Shown here: one piece after another, positions 9,215 to 16,575 of the stretch
Position numbering within the stretch: position 1 is the first letter of the stretch
Layout of the letters: each line of letters opens with the position of its first letter
Origin: CAKZLS01 sp963771545
GTDB taxonomy: Bacteria > Pseudomonadota > Alphaproteobacteria > Rhodospirillales > Defluviicoccaceae
Length of the DNA stretch: 64,000 nucleotides
Assembly (NCBI GenBank): GCA_963771545.1
Contig: CAVYTX010000005.1
Location: 310,001 to 374,000, forward strand
Reading direction: 5' to 3'
Program-made: the position numbers and the translations under genes
The notes under the pieces: generated by a model
What the model was told of the DNA's origin: nothing
The model's input: only the letters and a program-made list of their open reading frames with translations
Database searches by the model: none

Positions 9215-10552
9215 CTATAAGTGATAGGCGCGCGCGATCAACTGAATGGGATGCTGCGCCTCTTCCACCTTCAGCGGTTTATCGTCGAGGCGCTCCATGC
9301 CTTGAATGATGTGATCCCGGGCAAGCGGGCATTCCGACAGGACAAAGGCGGTTTCGTTTTCCTTGACGGTTCGCGCCACAGGCTTCCCGATCTTGAGCGC
9401 GACCTCGAAGTTGTCCTTCATCACGCCCCAGGACCCGCCGTGCCCCGAGCACCGCTCGATGACCTTGATTTCGGTGTCGGGCAGCAAACGCAGCATGTCC
9501 GCCCCCTTATGGCCCATATTCTGGGCACGCGCGTGGCACGCGATATGAACGGAAACGCCGCCGCTCAGGGGTGTCAGGCCATCGGCCAAGCCCTCCTTGC
9601 GGGCGATGTCGACGACGTATTCCGACGCGTCGAAGGTCGCCTGGCTCAAGGCCTTGATATCCTCGCTGTCCGGCTCGATCAGCGGCCATTCGAACTTCAG
9701 CATCAAGGTGCACGACGGCACCAGCGACACCACATCGTAGCCCTTGTCGACCCACGGCCGCAATTCACTCGAAACCTTGCGCGCCTGCGCCGCGACCCGC
9801 TGAAAATTGCCGTGCTCCAATTGCGGCATGCCGCAGCAGGATGGATAGATCACTTCCGTTTCCACGCCGTTTCGGGCCAGAACGGCGCGGGTCGCCACGC
9901 CGATATCGGGGTTGTTGTAGTTGATAAAGCAGGTGGCGTAGATCACAGCCTTGCGGCCGAAGGCCGGCGCCTCGCGATTAAGCTCGGACTTTTCGCCGGC
10001 GGTGCGCGCCACGAACGTCTTGCCATGATATTTGGGCAAGTGCGCATCGCGGTGAACACCCGTCACCGTTTCCATGATCGGCCGGGTAAGGGTGTTACCG
10101 CATTTAGTGGCCCAGTTGGCGAGCGGCGCCACGTGCGACGCCAGTTTTCCGTTGCGGTCGGTTTCGGTGAGTTGGCTGGCGGCGAACGGCACCTTGCCCT
10201 GCCGGTGTTCGACGGCGCGGTAGCGCAGCATCAAATGGGGAAAGTCGAGGTTGAATTCGTGGGGCGGAACATAGGGACATTTAGTCATGAAGCACATGTC
10301 GCAGAGCGTGCATGCATCCACCACCGATTTGAAGTCGGCGCTGGCGACGGCTTCCAGTTCCTCGGTTTCAGACCCGTCGATGAGATCGAAGAGCCGCGGG
10401 AAGCTGTCGCACAGATTGAAACAGCGGCGGCAGCCATGACAGATATCGAAAACCCGCCGCATCTCGGCGTCGAGCTTTTCGAGATCGTAAAATTCCTCGT
10501 CTCGCCACCTCATGGGATGGCGAATGGGTGCTTCCAGGCTTCCTTCCCGCAT
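9215..10552 (-). CDS. two-[4Fe-4S] heterodisulfide-reductase/GlpC-like oxidoreductase
   Basis: 445-residue soluble Fe-S protein. Residues 38-48 (C38-C41-C44-C48) and 81-92 (C81-C84-C87-C92) form two ferredoxin-type [4Fe-4S] sites. Two CCG domains follow, visible as the YPSCCGMPQLEHG segment and the later IACHARAQNMGHKGAD ... ERCSGHGGSWG segment. This layout matches GlpC, LutA and HdrD-type subunits. No flavin or quinone-binding partner gene is adjacent; the neighbours are rubrerythrin and DUF3501. It may pass electrons to the rubrerythrin, which lacks its own rubredoxin domain (inference). Substrate unknown. Confidence 0.85.
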   Translation of the reverse strand: MREGSLEAPIRHPMRWRDEEFYDLEKLDAEMRRVFDICHGCRRCFNLCDSFPRLFDLIDGSETEELEAVASADFKSVVDACTLCDMCFMTKCPYVPPHEFNLDFPHLMLRYRAVEHRQGKVPFAASQLTETDRNGKLASHVAPLANWATKCGNTLTRPIMETVTGVHRDAHLPKYHGKTFVARTAGEKSELNREAPAFGRKAVIYATCFINYNNPDIGVATRAVLARNGVETEVIYPSCCGMPQLEHGNFQRVAAQARKVSSELRPWVDKGYDVVSLVPSCTLMLKFEWPLIEPDSEDIKALSQATFDASEYVVDIARKEGLADGLTPLSGGVSVHIACHARAQNMGHKGADMLRLLPDTEIKVIERCSGHGGSWGVMKDNFEVALKIGKPVARTVKENETAFVLSECPLARDHIIQGMERLDDKPLKVEEAQHPIQLIARAYHL

Positions 10553-10689
10553 GGTCCGCTTGCCTCTCGTGGGCGCGTCGCCGGTGCAACGCGGTCATCT
10601 CATTGAATGGATTCCACAACAGCCTCGCATGGGACGGGGGATCGTTTTCGACCCCCCGCCATGTTCGGTAACGACGATCGAGACATGGT

Positions 10690-11109
10690 TCAATCCATGG
10701 CGTCCAGTGCCTTCTGGAACCGTCCCGCATGGGACTTCTCGGCCTTCGCCAGCGTTTCAAACCAGTCGGCGATCTCGTCGAGGCCCTCTTCGCGGGCGGT
10801 CTTGGCCATCCCCGGGTACATGTCCGTATACTCGTGGGTTTCGCCGGCGATCGCCGCCGACAGATTTTTACCGGTGGGGCCGATCGGCAGACCGGTCGCC
10901 GGATCACCGACTTTCTCGAGAAACTCCAGGTGACCATGAGCGTGCCCCGTCTCGCCCTCGGCAGTGGACCGGAAAACCGAGGCGACGTCGTTGTAACCCT
11001 CTACGTCCGCCTTTTGAGCGAAATAAAGATAGCGCCGGTTGGCCTGGGATTCCCCGGCAAATGCGGCCTTCAGATTGTCTTCGGTTTTCGAACCCTGCAG
11101 TGCAGCCAT
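10690..11109 (-). CDS. rubrerythrin lacking a rubredoxin domain
   Basis: Di-iron peroxidase, 139 residues from the ATG at 11109, which has GGGAG 8 bases upstream; the longer frame to 11166 has no ribosome site. All seven expected di-iron ligands are in place: E20, E53 and H56 (EGETGH), E90 and E93 (GETHEY), E124 and H127 (AEKSH). Family members usually end in a rubredoxin domain with two CxxC pairs, but this one stops at the four-helix bundle, so it needs an external electron donor, plausibly the Fe-S protein encoded next. A GC-rich hairpin near 10635-10658 lies between the two genes. An Irr-type box lies upstream at 11217. Confidence 0.93.
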   Translation of the reverse strand: MAALQGSKTEDNLKAAFAGESQANRRYLYFAQKADVEGYNDVASVFRSTAEGETGHAHGHLEFLEKVGDPATGLPIGPTGKNLSAAIAGETHEYTDMYPGMAKTAREEGLDEIADWFETLAKAEKSHAGRFQKALDAMD

Positions 11110-11216
11110 GCTCGTTCTCCCTCGTGCCCAATATGATATATTTCGTGCGATCGTGTTTGGAATCACGTCAACGCTCTAAGTATACTGTGAGGCCGATAGG
11201 GAAAGGAGTCAAGAAG

Positions 11217-11233
11217 TTTATAATAATTCTAAA
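11217..11233. promoter_or_regulatory. candidate Irr box (iron control element) ahead of rubrerythrin
   Basis: The sequence TTTATAATAATTCTAAA matches the rhizobial Irr-box/ICE consensus TTTAGAA-N3-TTCTAAA at 13 of 14 defined positions, the only change being G to T in the left half. A second perfect half-site, TTTAGAA, is at 11248-11254. The box lies about 107 bp upstream of the rubrerythrin start and just past the irr stop, so Irr encoded here could control the rubrerythrin operon. The consensus is recalled from published rhizobial work; binding is an inference. Confidence 0.6.
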
Positions 11234-11256
11234 CTTCTCTTCACAAGTTTAGAATT
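11225..11256. repeat. 12-bp AT-rich inverted repeat overlapping the Irr box
   Basis: AATTCTAAACTT (11225-11236) and AAGTTTAGAATT (11245-11256) are perfect inverted copies with an 8-base spacer. The arms are AT-rich and have no T-tail, so this looks more like an operator with two divergent TTTAGAA half-sites than a terminator of irr. Confidence 0.7.
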
Positions 11257-11263
11257 GATACAA

Positions 11264-11686
11264 TTACTGATTGTCTTCAGTGATCCGGACGATCACGTCG
11301 ACACGAGCGACCGTGGTGCCGCTGGGCGGGGGCGGCAGTTCCGACACAACGATCCGCTCGGCCGCGATATCCTCGAGACGCCCTGATCCCTCATGAAAAA
11401 AATGATGATGGTCCGAGGTGTTGGTGTCGAAGTATGAGCGGGTCGCGTCCACGACGATCTCCCGAAGCATCCCCGCCGCCGTGAACTGGTGGAGGGCATT
11501 GTAAACGGTCGCCAGGGACACGCGCACATTGGCGGCGGCGGCCTCTTCGTGCAACGCCTCGGCGGTCACGTGGCGGTGATCGTTCTCGAATAAAAGCTTG
11601 GCGAGCGCCAATCGCTGGCGGGTGGGACGCAAGTCAGCTTGTCGTAACTGATCGAGAACGCGGCTGAAAGGACGAGAGATTTTCAT
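11264..11686 (-). CDS. irr: Fur-family iron response regulator Irr
   Basis: 140-residue Fur-superfamily DNA-binding regulator. The N-terminal winged helix includes the RPTRQRLALAKLLF helix and the SLATVYNALHQF recognition helix. The dimer domain has H93-H94-H95 in TSDHHHFF, the haem/metal site seen in Irr, and there is no CxxC zinc pair, which argues against ordinary Fur, Zur or PerR. In other alphaproteobacteria Irr senses haem and controls iron and haem genes. It is followed on the same strand by the rubrerythrin operon with an Irr-like box in between. A PerR-type peroxide sensor is the main alternative reading. Confidence 0.85.
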   Translation of the reverse strand: MKISRPFSRVLDQLRQADLRPTRQRLALAKLLFENDHRHVTAEALHEEAAAANVRVSLATVYNALHQFTAAGMLREIVVDATRSYFDTNTSDHHHFFHEGSGRLEDIAAERIVVSELPPPPSGTTVARVDVIVRITEDNQ

Positions 11687-11829
11687 AATCGTTCTATATG
11701 GGCAGGTTTTTCGCCCACCACAATCCCCAATTGCCGGGCAACACTAACACAAACGTCCCTCGTACGCAAAAAAGCGATCGCACAAATAGCGGAGCGGAAG
11801 GGGGCCGCGATAGCCATGGAAACGAATAT

Positions 11830-11874
11830 AGCTCCCGATCCACTGCTCCCGATCCACTTCCTGAATCGGGAGCT
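11830..11874. repeat. 14-bp tandem repeat with hairpin upstream of irr
   Basis: GCTCCCGATCCACT occurs twice in tandem (11831-11844 and 11845-11858), followed by ATCGGGAGC (11865-11873), which can pair with either copy to form a 9-bp stem. The 257-bp gap 11687-11943 holds no supported gene; it contains the irr promoter region and the downstream end of the PRC-barrel gene. Confidence 0.6.
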
Positions 11875-11943
11875 CCGAAATATTGCCAATAGCAGCCGAG
11901 GGTCATCTCATTATCCTCGACAGCCACCGATTGACGTAATCAG

Positions 11944-12360
11944 CTACCGCGGGCTGCTTACCTCGGCTGCACCATAGAGCGGGACACCATAGTAGTCGTC
12001 GATGCGCTGCCCTACGGCGCGATCGCGCCAATCGGGCTCACTGTTGCGATCGTAGCGTGGACCACCCTCCAACTGTTCGCGGGTCAACGTGACCACGTAG
12101 CCGTCTTTTTCCACATCATATGTCAAAGAATCCCAGGGAAGCGGGTGATAGCTTTCACCCATGCCGAGGAACCCGCCAAACGACATGACCGCATAAGAGA
12201 CCTTGCCGGATCGCTTGTCGATCATCAACTTGTCAACGGTGCCGAGCTTCTCGTCCTCGGCATTGTACACCGGAGTGCCTTCGACTTTGTCTGCGGCGAT
12301 CAACGAGACCGTCTCGTTTGTGTCGAGCTCTTCCTGTGTCATTTCGGATGCGTTTGTCAT
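11944..12360 (-). CDS. PRC-barrel domain protein
   Basis: 138-residue soluble protein. The start is set at the ATG at 12360 because GGAGGA lies just upstream; the longer frame to 12432 has no such site. Residues ~20-95 form a PRC barrel (the VEGTPVYNAEDEKLGTVDKL strand pattern and the SYAVMSFGGFLGMGESYHPLPW core); the tail is acidic and polar. Such stand-alone PRC barrels are common in stress-induced envelope clusters of Alphaproteobacteria. A near-consensus EcfG-type promoter is 31 bp upstream. No enzymatic residues are apparent. Confidence 0.88.
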   Translation of the reverse strand: MTNASEMTQEELDTNETVSLIAADKVEGTPVYNAEDEKLGTVDKLMIDKRSGKVSYAVMSFGGFLGMGESYHPLPWDSLTYDVEKDGYVVTLTREQLEGGPRYDRNSEPDWRDRAVGQRIDDYYGVPLYGAAEVSSPR

Positions 12361-12391
12361 AGCGTCCTCCAAGGTTTGTAAGTGCTCGGAG

Positions 12392-12416
12392 AACACTTGC
12401 TTGCATCGTTTGTTCC
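12392..12416 (-). promoter_or_regulatory. candidate EcfG-type promoter of the PRC-barrel gene
   Basis: On the minus strand GGAAC (12416-12412) is followed after 16 bases by TGTT (12395-12392), close to the general-stress consensus GGAAC-N16/17-CGTT with one mismatch. It ends 31 bases before the ATG at 12360. Confidence 0.5.
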
Positions 12417-12521
12417 GCGACGCCGGAGGCATTTTTAGAGCTACTGCTCATCCATTGTCGGCGGCGGAGCGTCTTCTCTTTCTCTTTCTTGAACTTTTGC
12501 TTTTTTTCGGAGGCTTGCATC

Positions 12522-12546
12522 GGAACCATACGGCGGATACCGCGTT
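12522..12546 (+). promoter_or_regulatory. EcfG-type (general stress sigma) promoter
   Basis: GGAAC (12522-12526) and CGTT (12543-12546) are separated by exactly 16 bases, a perfect match to the alphaproteobacterial EcfG/SigT consensus. It lies 38 bases upstream of the small membrane gene at 12585 and points toward it. Confidence 0.75.
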
Positions 12547-12584
12547 ATGTGTGTGCGGTAGAAGTTCAAGTAACGGAGGTTCTC

Positions 12585-12659
12585 ATGCATAGCATCATCT
12601 ATTTGGTGGGGCTGGTGGTCGTGATCTTGGCGATTCTTTCATTCTTTGGCCTGCGGTAG
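12585..12659 (+). CDS. 24-residue single-helix membrane microprotein
   Basis: Very small gene. It begins MHSIIYLVGLVVV and ends LSFFGLR, so nearly the whole chain is one transmembrane helix. GGAGG sits 5 bases before the ATG and an EcfG-type promoter is 38 bases further upstream, which together make it a real gene despite its size. Similar LSFFGLR-ending peptides occur in other alphaproteobacteria as far as I recall. Function unknown; a membrane-stress or regulatory peptide is possible. It is probably co-transcribed with the membrane protein at 12749. Confidence 0.75.
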   Translation: MHSIIYLVGLVVVILAILSFFGLR

Positions 12660-12748
12660 GCGGCTGGCCGAAGCAGCGGAAAAAACCGGCGGCGCGGCTG
12701 TTCCGCCGAATGCCCTATTAGAAATGCATATCGCGATGGAGAGGTGCA

Positions 12749-13624
12749 ATGGCCACAAGTCACAGTGATGCTAAGGTGGATGTCGTCGCCCCCCGGGCTG
12801 CTTTCGTCGAAACCCGCTCTTATGTCGATTGGTCGGCGGTCGTGGCCGGCAGTGTACTCGCTTCCGCTATTTCATTGGTGCTATTGACGTTCGGAACCGC
12901 CATCGGTCTGTCGATGACCTCGCCCTTTGAAAACGAGGGCGCGTCGGGCCCCGTGTTCGCCATCGCACTGGGTCTGTGGTTGCTCTGGGTGATCGTCTCG
13001 AGCTTCTTGGCGGGTGGCTACCTCGCTGGCCGCTTGCGGCCGCGCGTCGGGGATGCAACCCAGCAAGAGGTGGAAATACGCGACGGCGCGCACGGATTGA
13101 CGGTCTGGGCGCTCGGCATTCTCGTCGCGGGGCTATTGACCGTCGGCGGAATATCCGCCGTCATGCGAGGAGCCTCCGATGTCGCGGGATCCGTTGCCTC
13201 CGCCGCCTCTGGAGGCAACGGGGGCGCCGACCCATTCGGCTACGTTGTCGATTCGTTGTTCCGCTCGCCACCCAGTGCGCCCGCCAATTCGACGGAATCG
13301 GCACCCGCGCGTCACGAGATCGCGCGCATTCTCGCCAAAAGTGCCACGCGGGGCGAGATGGCCAATGACGACAAGGAATACATTGGGCGTCTCGTGGCCG
13401 AGCGGACCGGGCTGGAGTTGGCCGAGGCGCAACAACGGGTTGACGAGGTGCTTGCGACTGCAAAAAGCGCGGCCGAGTCCGCTCGCAAGGCGGGCGTCGT
13501 GTTCGCATTTCTCACCGCCGCGGCGCTTCTCGCGGGTGCGGCGGCCGCGTGGTGGGGCGCGAGCACCGGAGGACGGCATCGCGACGAGGGAACCGACTTC
13601 AGCCGCCTCTTGCGGTGGCGCTGA
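12749..13624 (+). CDS. stress-associated integral membrane protein (unknown function)
   Basis: 291 residues. A short polar N-terminus is followed by TM helices near residues 30-52, 68-92 and 112-135. A long soluble loop (about 145-250) carries a charged helical segment with repeated Ala/Glu/Arg (EYIGRLVAERTGLELAEAQQRVDEV). A last TM helix is near 250-270 with the AAAAWWGAxxGGRHRDE ending. The RSYVDWSAVVAGSVLASAIS start is characteristic of a widespread but uncharacterised alphaproteobacterial family. A GGAGA-like ribosome site precedes the ATG. It lies between two single-helix microproteins and downstream of an EcfG promoter, so a general-stress envelope role is inferred. Confidence 0.85.
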   Translation: MATSHSDAKVDVVAPRAAFVETRSYVDWSAVVAGSVLASAISLVLLTFGTAIGLSMTSPFENEGASGPVFAIALGLWLLWVIVSSFLAGGYLAGRLRPRVGDATQQEVEIRDGAHGLTVWALGILVAGLLTVGGISAVMRGASDVAGSVASAASGGNGGADPFGYVVDSLFRSPPSAPANSTESAPARHEIARILAKSATRGEMANDDKEYIGRLVAERTGLELAEAQQRVDEVLATAKSAAESARKAGVVFAFLTAAALLAGAAAAWWGASTGGRHRDEGTDFSRLLRWR

Positions 13625-13654
13625 AACACACCAAGCGCTTGGAAGGAGCAAAAA

Positions 13655-13726
13655 ATGCCTGCACTCATTCTTTGGCTAATGGGCGTCCCTTTAATAGTCA
13701 TAATCCTTCTGTATGTCGTTTTTTGA
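13655..13726 (+). CDS. 23-residue hydrophobic microprotein
   Basis: Begins MPALILWLMGVPLIVI and ends LYVVF; almost the entire chain is one hydrophobic helix. GGAAGGAG lies 6 bases before the ATG, and the gene starts 30 bp after the upstream membrane protein. This ribosome site and the match in style to other small inner-membrane peptides support it as real. Likely the last gene of the stress cluster. Function unknown. Confidence 0.75.
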   Translation: MPALILWLMGVPLIVIILLYVVF

Positions 13727-13835
13727 TCGGAATAGCTCAACCATGGCCGCGACGGTGGTGAATCAAGCCTTGCAGCCGGTCCCGATCAATAGCACCGCCG
13801 ACGAATAGCGCCGTTACCGCTAGCCCGTCCTCTAG

Positions 13836-15276
13836 CAGTCTGTCGGATTTGGGTATTTTGGTTTGCGGACGAATGCATCGGACTCGGCGCTATGCGGTCT
13901 TGAGGTTGAACAGGCGCTTGCAGTTGTAAGCGAGGGTGACGAGCAGCCATTCGGCTTTGACGTTTTCGATGCCCCTTAAGAAGAATTGCCTAAATCCGAG
14001 GACGTTTTTGATGATGCCGAAGACCGGCTCGACGGTGTGTTTTCGCCGCTTGTATTTGGCTTTGGCGTCCTCGGTGGCCATTTTCTGCTTCATCGCCTGG
14101 CGCCATTCGGCTTTTGGCTCGGGCGGCGGCGTGGCGTCCGGTTTGGGCGGACGGAAGTCGTAAACGCGGTGTTGGTCGGCGCCGGAGACGGCGACGAGCA
14201 CCTCAATGCCGCGCGCCTCAAGGGCGCCGACCGCCTCGCCACTCGCGAAACCGGCGTCGCCGAGGATCGTCGCCGGTGGGCCGAGCGTCTCGCACAGGGT
14301 GTTGATCGTCTGTTCGAACGTCGGGGCGTCGCTCGGGGTTTGCGCGACGTTGGCGGTCAGAACCAATTGCGAGCCGTCGGCATCGACCACGGCTTGGGCG
14401 TTATAGGATTGGCGGTATTCATGGCGTTTGGACTTGCGCATCAACGTGCTGTCCGGGTCGGTCAGATTGGTTTGCGCCTCCGGCGGCGGCGTGTCGTCGG
14501 GCGGTTTCGGGCCGCGTCCACGGCGGTTGCGCGCTTCGTGGGCGCGTTGCTTCGCTTCGAAGGCAGGCCGCTCTGCCTCCGCTCGAGCCTTCGCTTCGGC
14601 CTCCAGGCGGGCGCACGCCGCATCCAGTTTGCTCCGAAGCGCTTGGCGTCGGGCGAGACCATCGGGCAGCGCCTGGGGATCGGCGGTTTCTTCGCGGTCC
14701 GCCGCTTCGGCCCGCGCCATCATCGCGGCGATGTCCGCGTCCAGTTGCGCGCGCAACGCCTTCGCCCGATCATAGCGCACCGACTTGATCTTCGACGCGT
14801 TGGCGTCGATCTTGGTGCCGTCGATGCTGACCATGCCGACCGACAGCAGCTTCAATTCCTGGGCCATCGACAGGACATCCGCAAACGCCGCCGCAAACGC
14901 CACCGCGTTTTCCCGCCGGAAGGCGGCGATCGTGTCGTGATCGGGATGGGTGTCGGCGGCGATGAAGCGCACCGCAACATCGCGGTGGGTGGCGCGCTCG
15001 ATCCGCCGCGACGAGAATATCCCGTTGGCGTAACAGTAGATCAACAGCGCCAGCATCATACGCGGGTGATACTGCGCCTTGCCCGCGCCGCGCCAATTGA
15101 CCTTGAACGCCCGGATATCAATGCGCTCAACGGCTTCGATGATGAAATGCGAAAGGTCGTCGTCCGGTATCCAATCGCAAAGATCGGGCGGCATCAGAAA
15201 ACCTTGCGTGCGGTCATAGGAGATGAAATTGGCCATGACCGTATTATATCCGGATGGGACTAAATCCGACAGACTG
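13836..15276 (-). mobile_element. IS1182-family insertion sequence
   Basis: 1441-bp element bounded by perfect 15-bp inverted repeats CAGTCTGTCGGATTT (13836-13850) and its complement (15262-15276), with CTAG on both sides (13832-13835 and 15277-15280) as the likely 4-bp target duplication. It carries one intact transposase on the minus strand, so it looks recently inserted and potentially active. The right side abuts structured repeat copy A. Confidence 0.9.
13890..15236 (-). CDS. IS1182-family transposase
   Basis: DDE transposase of about 448 residues from the ATG at 15236 (MANFISYDRTQ); the longer frame to 15308 would cross the right inverted repeat. Typical order: N-terminal helix-turn-helix region with the RGAGKAQYHPRMMLALLIYCYANG motif, first catalytic Asp in VSIDGTKIDANASK, a long charged Ala/Glu/Arg coiled insertion (about 165-250), second Asp in LGDAGFASGE and the final Glu in RRKHTVEPVFGIIK. 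No frameshift or stop is seen. It moves only this element. Confidence 0.95.
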   Translation of the reverse strand: MANFISYDRTQGFLMPPDLCDWIPDDDLSHFIIEAVERIDIRAFKVNWRGAGKAQYHPRMMLALLIYCYANGIFSSRRIERATHRDVAVRFIAADTHPDHDTIAAFRRENAVAFAAAFADVLSMAQELKLLSVGMVSIDGTKIDANASKIKSVRYDRAKALRAQLDADIAAMMARAEAADREETADPQALPDGLARRQALRSKLDAACARLEAEAKARAEAERPAFEAKQRAHEARNRRGRGPKPPDDTPPPEAQTNLTDPDSTLMRKSKRHEYRQSYNAQAVVDADGSQLVLTANVAQTPSDAPTFEQTINTLCETLGPPATILGDAGFASGEAVGALEARGIEVLVAVSGADQHRVYDFRPPKPDATPPPEPKAEWRQAMKQKMATEDAKAKYKRRKHTVEPVFGIIKNVLGFRQFFLRGIENVKAEWLLVTLAYNCKRLFNLKTA

Positions 15277-15278
15277 CT

Positions 15279-15541
15279 AGTACCGATTATCACAGTTCCG
15301 TGCCCCATGTGACGGTCTTCCGAGGTCGTCCATCCAGGCGCGAGGCGCGCCGTGATGCTGGAGCATCACAAGCGGCCCGCAACGCCGCCGGGGGCCTCCG
15401 AAGACCGCCCGGAGGGTTGCTTTTCCCGCGCCCTCGGGGCGTCGACGGCGCTTGACGATGCTCCGGCATCGCCGGCGCGCCGCCTCCTGCCGAGGACACG
15501 GGAAAAGCAATCACATGCGGCGGAACTGTGATAGTCGGCAC
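15279..15541 (-). repeat. structured palindromic repeat, copy A
   Basis: Non-coding element of about 262 bp. The outer arms AGTACCGATTATCACAGTTCCG-like (15279-15300) and its inverse (15520-15541) pair over 22 bases with 3 mismatches. Inside are TTGCTTTTCCCG (15417-15428) with CGGGAAAAGCAA (15499-15510); CGGTCTTCCGAGG (15313-15325) with CCTCCGAAGACCG (15395-15407); the hairpin GTGATGCT-GG-AGCATCAC (15352-15369); and the hairpin GATGCTCCGGCATC (15457-15470). The core aligns without gaps to copy B at 57960 (opposite orientation), and differences in stems are compensated. The strand given is the one on which the core reads like copy B. Confidence 0.8.
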
Positions 15542-15723
15542 CAATGATGTCTTCTGCCATGCGAAGCTACAAGCATGCGCCCGTGCAGCCGCCGGAGATA
15601 ATGAAATCTCCGTGACCGAAGTTCGGTCTCGTGCTCTGGATACGGTCGGTGTATTTTGTTTTCGTCGACCAAGGGAGAATGTATGGGCCGGCGGCTTTCT
15701 AAGGAACGCGGGAGGATCTGGGT

Positions 15724-16554
15724 GTGAGTTTCGACAATCTGCTGGTTCATCTCGACCATTCGCCAGCCTGCGCGAGCCGCTTGGACGTGGCGATCGACCT
15801 CGCCAAGCGCGGTGGGTCGCGGTTGACCGGCCTCTATGCAGTGTCCGATCCGCACGTACCCAGCGCGGCGTCGCGCAACCGCAAGGCGTTCGCCGCCAAG
15901 GGCGCGACGGAGGTCGAGGCCATGTTCAAGGACCGCACCCGCGCTGCCGCCGTGGAAGCCCATTGGGAAAAACTGATATCCACCAACGATGCCCGCGTGA
16001 ATCTCGACATGGTCCGCGGCGCCCGGAGTTTCGATCTGGTGATCGTCGGTCAATTCGACCCCAACACGTCGGACGGCAGCGTCCGCGGCGATCTGGTCCA
16101 GCAGGTCGTGCTGCGTTCGGGGCGGCCGGTCCTGGTGATCCCCCACTCCGGACAGTTTCCCCCTGTCGGCCGCCGTGCCGTCATTGCCTGGAATGCCAGC
16201 CGCGAAGCCGTTCGCGCGGTCAACGATTCGATGCCTCTGCTCGCCGACGCCGAAACGGTGATCGTGCTGACCCTGGATCAGGCCGGACGGCCCCGCAAGG
16301 ACATAAATGGAGCGTTCACCGACATCGTCGGCCATCTTGCCGCCCATGGCATCGAAGCCACCACTGAGCGGCTGGCGTTCGACCGGAGCGCTATCGATCC
16401 GGCGGACAGGCTGTTGTCCCACCTGGCCGATGAAGGAGCCGATCTTCTGGTGATGGGCGCCTTCGGAGACATGGACGACCGCTCGCAAAGCCGCACGGGG
16501 CTGACCGCGCCGATCCTGACACGCATGACGGTACCGGTTTTGCTCTCCTGTTAG
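15724..16554 (+). CDS. universal stress protein, tandem UspA domains
   Basis: 276 residues forming two Usp repeats (about 1-145 and 146-276). The first half lacks a clear nucleotide-binding GxxGxn9GS motif, and the second ends near DLLVMGAFG with a degenerate loop, so ATP binding may be weak or absent. The start is a GTG at 15724 preceded by GGGAGGA. It stands alone between repeat copy A and the VWA/GATase operon. The 183 bases upstream (15541-15723) hold no other gene. Probable cytoplasmic stress role of unknown mechanism. Confidence 0.9.
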   Translation: MSFDNLLVHLDHSPACASRLDVAIDLAKRGGSRLTGLYAVSDPHVPSAASRNRKAFAAKGATEVEAMFKDRTRAAAVEAHWEKLISTNDARVNLDMVRGARSFDLVIVGQFDPNTSDGSVRGDLVQQVVLRSGRPVLVIPHSGQFPPVGRRAVIAWNASREAVRAVNDSMPLLADAETVIVLTLDQAGRPRKDINGAFTDIVGHLAAHGIEATTERLAFDRSAIDPADRLLSHLADEGADLLVMGAFGDMDDRSQSRTGLTAPILTRMTVPVLLSC

Positions 16555-16575
16555 CCGTCCGGGCCTCAGAACGTA

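Noticed and set aside
9221..10606. 461-codon plus-strand frame opposite the Fe-S protein
   Set aside because: Shadow frame with no recognisable domain; the Cys-rich motifs are on the minus strand.
11225..11256. Terminator of irr
   Set aside because: AT-rich stem without a T-run; it fits an operator better.
13986..15263. 425-codon plus-strand frame opposite the transposase
   Set aside because: Antisense shadow of the IS1182 transposase, crossing the inverted repeat.
15279..15541. Repeat A as a MITE derived from the adjacent IS1182 element
   Set aside because: Its arms (TATCACAGTTCCG) do not match the IS inverted repeat CAGTCTGTCGGATTT.
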